NCBI RefSeq assembly: GCF_022402485.1
Contig: NZ_JAKRSA010000015.1
Span: forward strand, 146,340 to 210,339
Direction of reading: 5' to 3'
DNA: 64,000 bases
Source: Phenylobacterium sp.
GTDB lineage: Bacteria; Pseudomonadota; Alphaproteobacteria; Caulobacterales; Caulobacteraceae
Positions 17,765 to 27,332 of the stretch are shown in pieces. A program made the translations under genes and the position numbers. The notes under the pieces were generated by a model. It did not search any database and was not told the origin of the DNA. It saw only the letters and a program-made list of their open reading frames with translations. How positions within the stretch are numbered: position 1 is the first letter of the stretch; every line of letters starts with the position of its first letter.

Positions 17765-17786
17765 CTATTGAACAAAACGTCAATAG
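17765..17786. promoter_or_regulatory. Probable TetR operator between acyl-CoA dehydrogenase and hot-dog genes
   Basis: A perfect inverted repeat CTATTGA-N8-TCAATAG lies in the divergent promoter, 13 bases from the dehydrogenase start and 35 from the hot-dog start. It is AT-rich against a GC-rich background. The nearest regulator is the TetR protein at 18740-19381. Assignment to that protein is inference. Confidence 0.6.
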
Positions 17787-17820
17787 GCGCGAGGTTGGCC
17801 CGCCCGTCAAGGAGGACCCC

Positions 17821-18708
17821 ATGACCCAAAACGCCCCCTTTGCCGCCCTCGACCTTTCAGAGGGCGGGCTGGCCGGTCCCTTCCGTCATCCCGTCAATGT
17901 ATCTCGGGAGGCGGTGGGCTCGATCCATGATGATGACACCGCCCAGAAGCTGGGGTTTCGTGGGGGCACGGTGGCGGGCAACATCCACATGGAGCAGTTC
18001 CCGCCGCTGTTTGCCGCGCGCTTTGGACAGGCCTGGACATCTCCGGGGGGCCTGTCCCTCTATTTCCTGCAGCCGACCACCGATGGCGAGCCGGTTCAGG
18101 CCTGTCTGGGTCCGGTGATGGACGACGGGGCTGGACATCGCCGCGCCGAGGCCTGGATGCAGACGCCGCAGGGGGACAAGGTCTGTGCCGGGGAGGCCTG
18201 GAGCGGCGGCGATCTGGCGGACACACCCTTGCGCCGGCGGCTGTCCGAGATGCGCCCAGGGGGGGAGCTGCGCATTCTGGGGGCCTCGAAGGTCGGTGAC
18301 GCCGTCACCCAAGTTCCGGCCAGAATAGACAAAGCTACCGCCCTGGTCCGGGTGCACGGTGTGACCGAGCCGCTTGACGGATACCTCACTCCCGATACGT
18401 CGGGGCGTCTTATGGCGGCACCGGCGGTGGTGATTGACGCCCTAAGGGCGGTGGAGACGCCATTGTTCAAGAGCGAAGGCGACTTTGTCGGCATGTTCGG
18501 CGCCATTGAGCTGCAGCATCTGACAGGGCCGGTCCATCTGGATTGCGACTATCTGGCTGAGGGCGAGATCCTGGCCCTGGGGGAATCCCCCAAGACCGAG
18601 ATCGCCTGGTTTGAGAGCCGACTGCGGGCGACATCCGGAGGCCCGGTGATCGCCCGGCTTTTGATGATGACGCGGCTGTTGAAGGACTCGTCGCCGCTTT
18701 GGGCTTGA
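17821..18708 (+). CDS. Hot-dog-fold protein, probable acyl-CoA thioesterase or hydratase-like
   Basis: A 295-residue protein with a MaoC/hot-dog-like N-terminal part. FRHPVNVSREAVGSIHDDD and KLGFRGGTVAGNIHMEQFPPL resemble the substrate-binding helix of enoyl-CoA hydratase 2-type folds, and SLYFLQPTTDGEPV resembles the following strand. The C-terminal half looks like a second hot-dog copy (GAIELQHLTGPVHLDCDYLAEGEILAL, about 235-262). No catalytic signature is clear enough for a reaction. AAGGAGG precedes the ATG by six bases. Divergence from an acyl-CoA dehydrogenase, shared operator and a downstream TetR gene support a role in acyl-CoA metabolism. Confidence 0.7.
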   Translation: MTQNAPFAALDLSEGGLAGPFRHPVNVSREAVGSIHDDDTAQKLGFRGGTVAGNIHMEQFPPLFAARFGQAWTSPGGLSLYFLQPTTDGEPVQACLGPVMDDGAGHRRAEAWMQTPQGDKVCAGEAWSGGDLADTPLRRRLSEMRPGGELRILGASKVGDAVTQVPARIDKATALVRVHGVTEPLDGYLTPDTSGRLMAAPAVVIDALRAVETPLFKSEGDFVGMFGAIELQHLTGPVHLDCDYLAEGEILALGESPKTEIAWFESRLRATSGGPVIARLLMMTRLLKDSSPLWA

Positions 18709-18739
18709 CGCTCTCAGAGGTGTGGCGCGTTAAGGGCCC

Positions 18740-19381
18740 ATGACCGCTGTGCGCAAACGCACCCGGCTGACGCCCCAGGCCCGCCGGGACCAGATTCTCG
18801 ACCGTGCTGCCGACCTCGTTCTGGCCGACGGCCTCGCCTCCGTCAGCATGGAGGGCGTGGCCAGGGCCACAGGGGTCAGCAAGGGGCTCGTCTACAACTA
18901 CTTTCCCGATCGTCTGGCCCTGTTTGCTGCCTTGTTACAGCGCGAGCAGCGTGACCTGAACGATCGCGGCATGCGCAACGCCCTTGAGGCGGAGGATTTT
19001 GCCGATCTGATCCGCAGAACCACGGGCCTTTACCTGCGCCAGACCGAGGCCCGGGGAGCCCTGATCGCCGCCTTGCTGTCCGATCCGGGGCTGACCCGGA
19101 TGGTGGAGGAGGAGAGCCGGGTGGACCGCGAACAGACCTTCCGGTTCTTCGTGCGCGCAACCCGCCGGGCCTATGGCCTGCCCCTGCCCACGGCGATCGC
19201 AGCGGTCGACCTCCTGTGGGCGGTGACCAATCAGGCGGGACGGCTGGTGGGCCAAGGCTTGATGGGCGCCGAGGAGGCTACTGAGATGTGCGTCAGGCTG
19301 TTTGTCGGCGGACTGGCTGAACTCGCCCGAGGTGCTGCCGAAGACGCCGCCGCCGCGGCCCCCGGTCTGAACCGCCCTTAA
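18740..19381 (+). CDS. TetR family transcriptional regulator
   Basis: A 213-residue TetR-type repressor. The DNA-binding region spans about residues 12-60 ([17 protein letters not shown], then [27 protein letters not shown]), followed by an all-helical ligand domain and an Ala-rich tail. It follows the hot-dog gene by 31 bases and is probably co-transcribed with it, which would give autoregulation through the inverted repeat at 17765-17786. Its stop overlaps the stop of the convergent thyA by three bases. The ligand is unknown, and an acyl-CoA is a reasonable guess from context only. Confidence 0.88.
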   Translation: MTAVRKRTRLTPQARRDQILDRAADLVLADGLASVSMEGVARATGVSKGLVYNYFPDRLALFAALLQREQRDLNDRGMRNALEAEDFADLIRRTTGLYLRQTEARGALIAALLSDPGLTRMVEEESRVDREQTFRFFVRATRRAYGLPLPTAIAAVDLLWAVTNQAGRLVGQGLMGAEEATEMCVRLFVGGLAELARGAAEDAAAAAPGLNRP

Positions 19382-20256
19382 ACGGCGATGGGGGCGGCGA
19401 TCTTCTCGTGGGCTTTGTAGCCGCTGACCTTGAAGTCCTCATAGTCAAAGGAAAACAGGTCGCGCTTGTCGGCGAGCGTCAGGGTCGGGAAGGGGTAGGG
19501 CTCCCGGGTCAGTTGCTCCCGGGCCTGGTCGATGTGGTTCAGATAGAGGTGTGCGTCCCCTAAGGTGTGGACGAACTCGCCGGGCTCCAGACCCGTCACC
19601 TTGGCCACCATGTGGGTCAGCAGCGCGTAGCTGGCGATGTTGAACGGTACCCCAAGGAACACATCGGCCGAGCGCTGATAGAGCTGGCAGGACAGCTTGC
19701 CCTCGGCCACGAAGAACTGAAACAGGCAGTGGCAGGGGGGCAGGGCCATATCGTCCACATCGGCCGGGTTCCAGGCACTGACGATGTGGCGGCGGGAGTG
19801 CGGCGTGGTTTTCAGGCTCTCGACCACATGGGCCATCTGGTCGATCACGCGACCGTCCGGGGCCGCCCAGGAGCGCCACTGCTTGCCATAGACGGGGCCG
19901 AGCTCGCCCTCGGCATCAGCCCATTCGTCCCAGATGCTGACGCCCCGCTCCTGCAGCCAGGCCACATTGGTGTCGCCGCGCAGGAACCACAGCAGTTCCA
20001 GGATGATCGACTTGCGGTGCAGCTTCTTGGTGGTCAGGAGCGGAAACCCCTGGGCCAGGTCAAACCGCATCTGGCGACCAAAAACCCCGAGCGTCCCCGT
20101 GCCCGTACGATCCCCCCGCTGGACGCCGGTCTCCAGGATATCGGCCAGCAGGTCGAGATACTGACGCTCAGGATGCTCAGGGCGCCGGAGGGCGGACGGG
20201 GCGTGGGCGTTCACGGACAGGGCTTTCGCAGGGATTTCGGAGATCGAGCTTTCCAT
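19378..20256 (-). CDS. thyA: Thymidylate synthase
   Basis: A 292-residue ThyA that converts dUMP to dTMP using methylene-tetrahydrofolate. Hallmarks are [21 protein letters not shown], the catalytic cysteine in [12 protein letters not shown], the dUMP site [20 protein letters not shown], and [12 protein letters not shown]. Compared with the 264-residue E. coli enzyme it has about 30 extra N-terminal residues before RQYLDLL. An internal GTG at about codon 14 is a possible alternative start. Tail-to-tail with the TetR gene. It works with folA in the same region. Confidence 0.97.
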   Translation of the reverse strand: MESSISEIPAKALSVNAHAPSALRRPEHPERQYLDLLADILETGVQRGDRTGTGTLGVFGRQMRFDLAQGFPLLTTKKLHRKSIILELLWFLRGDTNVAWLQERGVSIWDEWADAEGELGPVYGKQWRSWAAPDGRVIDQMAHVVESLKTTPHSRRHIVSAWNPADVDDMALPPCHCLFQFFVAEGKLSCQLYQRSADVFLGVPFNIASYALLTHMVAKVTGLEPGEFVHTLGDAHLYLNHIDQAREQLTREPYPFPTLTLADKRDLFSFDYEDFKVSGYKAHEKIAAPIAV

Positions 20257-20325
20257 GATTCGCGCAGGCTAGGCGCACGGGCGCAAGCGCCCCGTATCGC
20301 ACTGTCCACAGGGCCGGCCCGTCCA

Positions 20326-20880
20326 TCAACCGGCGAAGCCGCCGTCATCGAGGAAGGCCTGCTCACTGGGGGTGGTGCGACGGCCCAGGGCGGCGTTGCG
20401 ATGGGGAAAGCGGCCAAAGCGGACAATGATGTCCCGGTGGATTTCGGCCCACTTCAGGGTGTCGGCGTCGCCATCGGTTTCTTTCAGGGCTGCGCACAGC
20501 CGCACGGCCTCGTCCTGGTCGCCCATGTCCTCGGAGTGCTCAAAGGGGAGATAGAAGAACGGGCGCAGGATCGCCTCGGTGGCCAGGTCGTGGCCTGCGG
20601 CGATCGCCGCCCTGGCGATGGCGCGGGCCTTGCCGTCGGTGGCGAAGGCGTGGCCGGACTGGCGGTAGATGTTGCGGGGAATCTGATCGAGCAGGATCAG
20701 CAGGGCCAGGGCCCCCTCGGCGTCCGCGGCCCAGTGGTCCAGCTCACCACGGCTGGCGGCGTGGTGGGCGGCTTCGAAGTCCAGGGCCAGGCGCCGATCA
20801 AAGGCTTCAGTCTTGCTGAACCAGTGGGTGGGTCCGGCCTCCCGCCAGGCCTGAACCACCTGCTTTGCGGTCACGTCCAT
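20326..20880 (-). CDS. DUF924 family protein
   Basis: A 184-residue protein of the DUF924 family, recognisable from WREAGPTHWFSKTEAFD, LALLILLDQIPRNIYRQSGHAFATD (about 60-85), PFFYLPFEHSED and the late RFGRFPHRNAALGR. Members are soluble, helical and TPR-like, with no established function. It lies 69 bases upstream of thyA on the same strand and is divergent from ilvC. Confidence 0.85.
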   Translation of the reverse strand: MDVTAKQVVQAWREAGPTHWFSKTEAFDRRLALDFEAAHHAASRGELDHWAADAEGALALLILLDQIPRNIYRQSGHAFATDGKARAIARAAIAAGHDLATEAILRPFFYLPFEHSEDMGDQDEAVRLCAALKETDGDADTLKWAEIHRDIIVRFGRFPHRNAALGRRTTPSEQAFLDDGGFAG

Positions 20881-20961
20881 TTGGCTTCTCCCTGGGCTAT
20901 TGGCGTTGTGGGCGCGCCGTCATCGGCCGGCAAGAGCTGGACGTGACGTTGCGCCCCTTGA

Positions 20962-22071
<1,110 letters not shown>

Positions 22072-22101
22072 GGGCTCTGATCGATTGTTGCGCCACTGAT
22101 G

Positions 22102-22135
22102 GAAGGCCCTCCGGTTCCGGGGGGCCTTCTTCGTT
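22102..22135 (+). terminator. Intrinsic terminator of ilvC
   Basis: A 13-bp stem with one G-U pair, GAAGGCCCTCCGG (22102-22114) / CCGGGGGGCCTTC (22117-22129), followed by TTCGTTT, 30 bases after the ilvC stop. Confidence 0.85.
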
Positions 22136-22185
22136 TGGGCGCGGCGGCGCATGCTGAGGCCGAGGCACCATCTGGGGAGTACGGC

Positions 22186-22797
22186 ATGACGGCTCGAACC
22201 TACGGACGCCAGTCGCAGGAACAGATCCTGGCGGCGGCCCAGGTGCTGTTTGCTGAGCGGGGCCTGCATGAGACGTCGATGAGCGACATTGCCCGGGCCG
22301 CGGGTCTGTCACGGGCAACTGTCTTCAACCAGTTCGGGTCCAAGGCATTGATCCTCGATGCCCTCACCGCCCGTTCGCTACGGGCCTATGGCGACCTCCT
22401 GGACAGGGCCCTGGCCGCGCCGTCGGCCACCACGCCAGACCTGTTGCGCGACCTCTTCCAGCAGATGGCCCGGGGTCTGGAGGCCAATCGCGCAGTGCAC
22501 CGGGCCGTGTTTGGCGAGATCCGGAAAGTGTCCATGGGCCTGGAGGCTGAGGGGGAATCGCCGGCCCTGCGTCGCCTCGCCTTTGATCGCCTTGTGGAGC
22601 TCATGCGGCGGGGGCAGGGGCGGGGCGAGCTTGACCCGAGGCGAGCGGCCGAAACCCTGGCGACGGCCTTTGACAGTCTTTTGGCGGGCGCCGTGACCCA
22701 GTGGCTGCATGGGCCTACCGATGCGCCGCTGGAGCCGATGTTGTCGGACCTGGCCGGCGTCCTCCTCGACGGAATCGCGGCGGCGAAAATAGATTGA
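22186..22797 (+). CDS. TetR family transcriptional regulator
   Basis: A 203-residue TetR-type regulator. The N-terminal helix-turn-helix covers about residues 8-55 (SQEQILAAAQVLFAERGLHE, then DIARAAGLSRATVFNQFGSKALIL), followed by a helical ligand domain ending ...LLDGIAAAKID. The start is ATG 22186 with GGGGAG seven bases upstream. A longer frame would begin inside the ilvC terminator and is rejected. A TonB receptor gene begins 52 bases downstream, and a 16-bp palindrome lies in that gap. This regulator therefore probably controls the receptor. Confidence 0.88.
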   Translation: MTARTYGRQSQEQILAAAQVLFAERGLHETSMSDIARAAGLSRATVFNQFGSKALILDALTARSLRAYGDLLDRALAAPSATTPDLLRDLFQQMARGLEANRAVHRAVFGEIRKVSMGLEAEGESPALRRLAFDRLVELMRRGQGRGELDPRRAAETLATAFDSLLAGAVTQWLHGPTDAPLEPMLSDLAGVLLDGIAAAKID

Positions 22798-22814
22798 CCC
22801 GGCTCCGGCTGAAT

Positions 22815-22830
22815 TTAGACTTTAGTCTAA
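22815..22830. promoter_or_regulatory. TetR-type operator before the TonB receptor gene
   Basis: TTAGACT-TT-AGTCTAA, a near-perfect palindrome with 7-bp arms, lies 20-35 bases before the receptor start and 18 bases after the TetR stop. Symmetry and size match TetR-family operators. Its position suggests the receptor has its own promoter here that the upstream TetR protein can block. Confidence 0.65.
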
Positions 22831-22849
22831 TTTTGTGGGGTTTGGTCTC

Positions 22850-24934
22850 ATGGTCGTCCTCAGGTCGATTGTCGTCTGGCTGCTTGCGGCCTGTGTCGTC
22901 TCGGGGGTGCCCAGCCTGGCGCACGGACAGACCGCGCCAGTCCCGGACGCGGGCGCTCAAGGCTATCCCGCCAGCTACTTTGCCCCATTCAATCCCGTCA
23001 CCGCGGAGGACATGGTCAGGCGGACGCCGGGTTTCACCCTGAGCGACGGACAGGATCGCCGCGGCTTCGCCGCTTCGGCCGGGAACGTGCTGATCAATGG
23101 GGAGCGTCCCAGTTCAAAAGTGCTCATCTCTGAACAGCTTTCCAGAATCTCAGCGCGGGATGTGGAGCGGATCGATGTGATCGCCGGCGGCGGCGCGGCC
23201 GATGCGGGCGGTCATGCCCTGATTGTCGATGTGCGGCTTCGGCCCCGCCAGAAAGGCGCCACTAACACCTTCGTCCTGCAAGCGGGCCTGCTGGAACCTG
23301 GCTGGACGGTCAATCCGATTGCGATTGCCAGCAGCGCCTTTCGCATCGGCCAGGCCGATATCAGCCTCTCTTTGCAGGCTCAGCCCGCGCGACGGGGTCG
23401 GATCGAGTACGAGAAGGTCACCACTGATCCCAGCGGCGTGCCCCGTGAATTTGGCCCCGAATATCTCCAGGGCACCTATTACGAGTACAAGCTGAACGGC
23501 CGGGCCACCTGGCGTCCCACGCCCCGCGATACGCTGAATGCGAGCCTGCAGGTGACGCCGACCCGCGAGGGCCGTCATACCTATTCCGAGGTGTTTGCCC
23601 CTGGGGGCGCACGGATCAGGATCGAAGACAGCCTTGTGCGCGGCGACCCCGCCCTGGCGCTTGAGATGGGGGGCGATTGGGAACGCCAGCTGTCGTCCAG
23701 AACCTCCGTCAAGCTGCTGGCCCTGGCCACCCAGCGCGATAAGGGCTCGGATGAGCGCTACACGACCCTCCCCACCACGGGCCTTGGCCGCAGCACCTTC
23801 ATCCGCCGCGAGAGCGAAAGCGGCGAATACATCGGCCGAGCCATCTGGTCGTTCAGTCCCAAATCGGGGCGCAACCTCGAGGCCGGTGCCGAGGTGGCGT
23901 TCAATTTCCTGGAGAGCGGGCTCGATATCGACGTCGATGTGGGCCGCGGGCGTCAACCCACCGTGCTCCCGGTCGCCAACACCAAAGTGGAAGAGGTGCG
24001 CGGCGAAGTCTTTCTGACCCAAACCTCGAACCCCACCGCGCAGCTTCGGATCGAGAAGGGCGTCGTCGTGGAAACCTCGCGTATCACCCAGTCCGGGGAT
24101 GCAAACCAGGAACGCAGCTTCACCTTTGTGAAGCCGCGCCTTGTGGCCACCTGGACGCCAAGTCCCCGCGAGCAGGTCAGGCTGCGCCTTGAGCGAGACG
24201 TCGCTCAGCTGGACTTCAACGAGTTTGCCAGTGCGGTTTCCCTGTTCGACGGCACGGTGGACCTGGGCAACCCCAATCTGGAGCCCGAACGAACCTGGCG
24301 CGCCCAACTGGACTGGGAGCGCCGGTTTGGCGCCAAGGCCGTCCTGACGCTCTCAGCCTTCTATGAGCGTGTGGAGGCCGTCCAGGATCAGATTCCGGTG
24401 AGGTCGCAGTTTGATGCCCCGGGCAATCTGGGTGACGGCTGGCGCGCGGGCGGGCGGATCGATGCCCTGCTGCCCCTCGATTCCTTTGGGTTGCCACGCG
24501 GGGAGCTGAGACTGCGCGGACTGGCCCAGGACACCCGGGTCGATGATCCCCTGACCGGCCAGCCCCGGCGGTTCGCCGGCGAGACCCACTGGAGCTACTC
24601 GATCGATCTCCGTCAGCCGCTCCCGAACCAGAACCTGGCCTGGGGTGCCCTGTGGGAACGGGCCGATGTGGTTGAGGTGTTTCGAGTCCGGGAGCAGCGT
24701 TCGACGGAATGGGATCGGGGGAACCTCGACCTCTATGTGGAGACCACGGCCATTCGCGGCCTCGTGATCCGCCTGACCGCGGCCGACATCCTCCTGCCCG
24801 AGGAGGTGCGCGAGCGACGCTTCTTCCTCCCTGACCGATCGCAGCCCACCCATCTGTCGGGCCTAGAGACCCGCCGGGCCATTGGCGGCTTTGGGACGCG
24901 ATCCTACACCCTGCGGATTTCGGGACGTTTCTGA
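22850..24934 (+). CDS. TonB-dependent receptor-like outer membrane protein
   Basis: A 694-residue protein with a signal peptide (VVLRSIVVWLLAACVVSG to about SLAHG), a plug-like domain (about 30-140: PVTAEDMVRRTPGFTL, NVLINGERPSSKV, DVERIDVIAGGGAAD) and a beta barrel ending in RISGRF with the terminal Phe of outer membrane proteins. No clear TonB box is visible, and the plug is the short form seen in the outer-membrane beta-barrel family. The start is taken as ATG 22850, with GGGG upstream. A GTG at 22835 would add five residues and sits against the operator. The upstream TetR gene and palindrome suggest substrate-inducible expression. The ligand is unknown. Confidence 0.85.
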   Translation: MVVLRSIVVWLLAACVVSGVPSLAHGQTAPVPDAGAQGYPASYFAPFNPVTAEDMVRRTPGFTLSDGQDRRGFAASAGNVLINGERPSSKVLISEQLSRISARDVERIDVIAGGGAADAGGHALIVDVRLRPRQKGATNTFVLQAGLLEPGWTVNPIAIASSAFRIGQADISLSLQAQPARRGRIEYEKVTTDPSGVPREFGPEYLQGTYYEYKLNGRATWRPTPRDTLNASLQVTPTREGRHTYSEVFAPGGARIRIEDSLVRGDPALALEMGGDWERQLSSRTSVKLLALATQRDKGSDERYTTLPTTGLGRSTFIRRESESGEYIGRAIWSFSPKSGRNLEAGAEVAFNFLESGLDIDVDVGRGRQPTVLPVANTKVEEVRGEVFLTQTSNPTAQLRIEKGVVVETSRITQSGDANQERSFTFVKPRLVATWTPSPREQVRLRLERDVAQLDFNEFASAVSLFDGTVDLGNPNLEPERTWRAQLDWERRFGAKAVLTLSAFYERVEAVQDQIPVRSQFDAPGNLGDGWRAGGRIDALLPLDSFGLPRGELRLRGLAQDTRVDDPLTGQPRRFAGETHWSYSIDLRQPLPNQNLAWGALWERADVVEVFRVREQRSTEWDRGNLDLYVETTAIRGLVIRLTAADILLPEEVRERRFFLPDRSQPTHLSGLETRRAIGGFGTRSYTLRISGRF

Positions 24935-24960
24935 GCCAACCGGGACGTCGCTGAACGACG

Positions 24961-24994
24961 AAGGCCCTCCGTTGCCGGAGGGCCTTTTTCTTTG
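24961..24994 (+). terminator. Intrinsic terminator of the TonB receptor
   Basis: A perfect 11-bp stem AAGGCCCTCCG (24961-24971) / CGGAGGGCCTT (24976-24986) with loop TTGC, followed by TTTCTTTG. It lies 26 bases after the stop and may also act for the convergent P450 gene. Confidence 0.88.
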
Positions 24995-25016
24995 TCCGCG
25001 ATCGTTCAGGCTCGCC

Positions 25017-26309
25017 TTAGTGACGGGCGGGGATGATCACCGGCAGGGTCTCATAGCCGTGCACGAAGGAGGAGAAGGTGCGCTGAGGCTCGGCCAGGAC
25101 CTTGATCTCGGGGAAGCGCTTGAGAATTTCCTCCCAGATGATGGTCAGCTGCATTTCAGCCACCCGGTTGCCCACACATCGGTGGATGCCGAAGCCGAAG
25201 GACAGGTGTTCCCGAGGGCGCTCACGGTCGATGATGTAGTCGTTGGGGCGCTCGATGCGGCTCTCATCGCGGTTGCCCGAAATGTACCACATGACCACCC
25301 GGTCGCCCTCGCGGATCAGCTTGCCGCCCACTTCGATGTCCCGGTTGGCCACCCGGGCCATATGGGCCAGCGGCGTCTGCCAGCGGATCGTCTCCGATAC
25401 CATCGAGGAGATCAGCTCCGGATTGGCCCTCAGCTTGGCGTACTGGTCGGGGTTCTTGTTGAGGGCATAGACGCTGCCCGAGATGGTGTTGCGGGTGGTG
25501 TCATTGCCGCCGACGATCAGCAGGATGACATTGCCCTGGAACTCCTCCACCGGCATGTCCCGGGTGGCGGTGTTGTTGGCCATCATGGAAATCAGGTCGA
25601 TGCCGGGTTCAGCAGCGTCCACCCGCTGGTCCCAGAGCTGCTTGAACGTGCCAAAGCACGCCATCATGTCGCTGGCCTTCTGCTCCCAGCTGGTCACGGG
25701 GCCATGGCCCGGGGCGTTGGTGACCACGTCCGACCAGTAGGTCAGCTTGCGGCGGTCCTCGAAGGGGAAGTCGAAGAGGGTGGCCAGGGTCATGGCCGTC
25801 AGTTCCTTGGACACCAGATCCACCCAGTCGAACTCCTTGCCGATGGGCAGGGAGTCGAGGATCTGCCCGGCCCGCTCACGGACGATGGGGGACATCCGGG
25901 TGATGTTGCCCGGCGCCACGGTGGGGCTGACCGCCTTGCGCTGACGGCCATGTTCGGGCTCATCCATGGTGATGAAGCCGGCCCCGTTACGGCGGGGGCG
26001 ATCCTCGCCCAGGGCCTTGCGCTGTGCTTCCAGGGCTTCGAGGTTGGGCAAGGTGATGCCGTGAACCGAGGAAAACGCCTCGTGATTGGTGTCCACGGCC
26101 AGGATGTCGTCCCACTTGGTCACCGACCAGTAGCGGCCGAACTCGCTGTTTTCGGTCAGGTGGACGGGGTCCTCCCGGCGCAGGCGTTCAAACACCGGCC
26201 AGAGGGTGTCGTCCTGAAAGCGCGCCGCCCGACCTGGATTAAGCTCGGCCAGCGGGGTCGCCTGGACGGCTTCAACGGAGTCCGCCTGCGGGCTCACTCT
26301 GATGTTCAT
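25017..26309 (-). CDS. Cytochrome P450, CYP153-like
   Basis: A 430-residue soluble bacterial P450. The oxygen-binding I helix is LLIVGGNDTTRNTISG (about 263-278), the ExxR helix is MVSETIRWQTPLAHMARVA, and the heme signature is FGFGIHRCVGNRVAE with the Cys ligand at about residue 378. The I helix, RWQTPLAHM and the ...FVHGYETLPV end closely resemble CYP153 enzymes, which hydroxylate the terminal carbon of alkanes or fatty acids. That subfamily call is from memory. CYP153 needs a ferredoxin and reductase, and none is encoded nearby. The start at 26309 has GGGAGGATAC just upstream, and 16 extra codons to 26357 are unsupported. Confidence 0.9.
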   Translation of the reverse strand: MNIRVSPQADSVEAVQATPLAELNPGRAARFQDDTLWPVFERLRREDPVHLTENSEFGRYWSVTKWDDILAVDTNHEAFSSVHGITLPNLEALEAQRKALGEDRPRRNGAGFITMDEPEHGRQRKAVSPTVAPGNITRMSPIVRERAGQILDSLPIGKEFDWVDLVSKELTAMTLATLFDFPFEDRRKLTYWSDVVTNAPGHGPVTSWEQKASDMMACFGTFKQLWDQRVDAAEPGIDLISMMANNTATRDMPVEEFQGNVILLIVGGNDTTRNTISGSVYALNKNPDQYAKLRANPELISSMVSETIRWQTPLAHMARVANRDIEVGGKLIREGDRVVMWYISGNRDESRIERPNDYIIDRERPREHLSFGFGIHRCVGNRVAEMQLTIIWEEILKRFPEIKVLAEPQRTFSSFVHGYETLPVIIPARH

Positions 26310-26455
26310 GGTATCCTCCCTGGGCGTTGGCCGCCCGTGCCCGGCGCTTCGACCCATGAGAGTCCGCGCTTCGTCAGGAGCATTCCGACCTTCCGAACAG
26401 CATTCGGCAAGGGGAGAAAACGGTGGTCGCCAATGGGGGAGCCTGTGGGGCTGGC

Positions 26456-27223
26456 TTAAAGCCAGGGCAGTTCAGCCTCGCCCCGTAGGATCGCCTCGGC
26501 CTCTGGGGTGTGTTTCTCACCCCCGTCTCGCGGATGCAGAATCAGCGGCGGCAATAGTTGCAGGGGCGCCTTGCCGGTTTTCACGGCCCGAACCAGGACC
26601 CGCTTGGCCGGGGCATCGGCAAAGGGGTGGATGGGGCGCACCTGAAATGCGCCGGCCTTGCCCCCTAGCCCGCTCAGGAGGTCGGCCAGCCGGTCGGCCC
26701 GGTGGATGATCGTTACCCGTCCCCCCTCCCGCACGGCCTTGAGCAGAAAGCCGGTCCAGGCGGCAAGCCCCCCCCGCGCCATCCAGGCAGCGGTCTTCTC
26801 CGGGGCCGGTGCCCGCAGGGCCTTGGGGTCGTCGAAGAAGGGGGGATTGGCCAGGGCGGTGTCAAAGGGGAGCAGGCCCAGGGCCTTGAAGCCAGCCTCC
26901 ACATCGCCGGTCTGAACCTTCACCCGGTCGGCGAGGCCATTGAGCGTCAGGTTCTCTTTCGCCAGGGCCAGGGCCTCAGGATCCTGTTCGATCCCGGTAA
27001 AGATCGCGCCAGGACGGCGTGTGGCGGCAGCCAGCAGGGCCCCGCCAGCCCCGCAGCCGGCTTCGATCACCCGCTCGCCAGGACTTGCGTCGCAGGCGGC
27101 GGCCAGCAGGGCGGCGTCCAGGCCCGCCCGATAGCCCTTGGCGGGCTGGCGCAGGATCACACGGCCCCCCAGCAGCAGGTTCTGGGTAGGCGATGCGGTC
27201 GGGGGTGCGGGTTGTGGGGACAA
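26456..27223 (-). CDS. N6-adenine methyltransferase, TrmN6/YfiC-like
   Basis: A class I SAM-dependent methyltransferase. It shows NLLLGGRVILRQPAKGYRAG (the N-terminal signature of the YfiC group), SAM-binding VIEAGCGAGGALLAAA, acidic strand end GIEQDPEALALA, and the catalytic NPPFF of N6-adenine methylases. The E. coli homologue methylates A37 of tRNA-Val. Whether this one does is inference. The start is uncertain: the frame is open to 27373 but would overlap the divergent prenyl synthase. A TTG at 27223 gives a family-like 255 residues. Upstream ATG choices read through Pro/Ala-rich sequence without homology. Confidence 0.78.
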   Translation of the reverse strand: MSPQPAPPTASPTQNLLLGGRVILRQPAKGYRAGLDAALLAAACDASPGERVIEAGCGAGGALLAAATRRPGAIFTGIEQDPEALALAKENLTLNGLADRVKVQTGDVEAGFKALGLLPFDTALANPPFFDDPKALRAPAPEKTAAWMARGGLAAWTGFLLKAVREGGRVTIIHRADRLADLLSGLGGKAGAFQVRPIHPFADAPAKRVLVRAVKTGKAPLQLLPPLILHPRDGGEKHTPEAEAILRGEAELPWL

Positions 27224-27332
27224 CAGCGGCTCCAGAAGCGCGGGCGCGCCTTGACCGCCCCCTATCGCGTGACCATTGTCCGCACGCAACGGCGGCCCCG
27301 CAATGGGCCGTCCCAAGTGGAGCATATTTGTC

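Noticed and set aside
24882..26459. 525-codon open frame antisense to the P450 gene
   Set aside because: The opposite strand encodes a full P450 with heme motif and good start. The antisense protein has His/Gly-rich low-complexity sequence typical of shadows.
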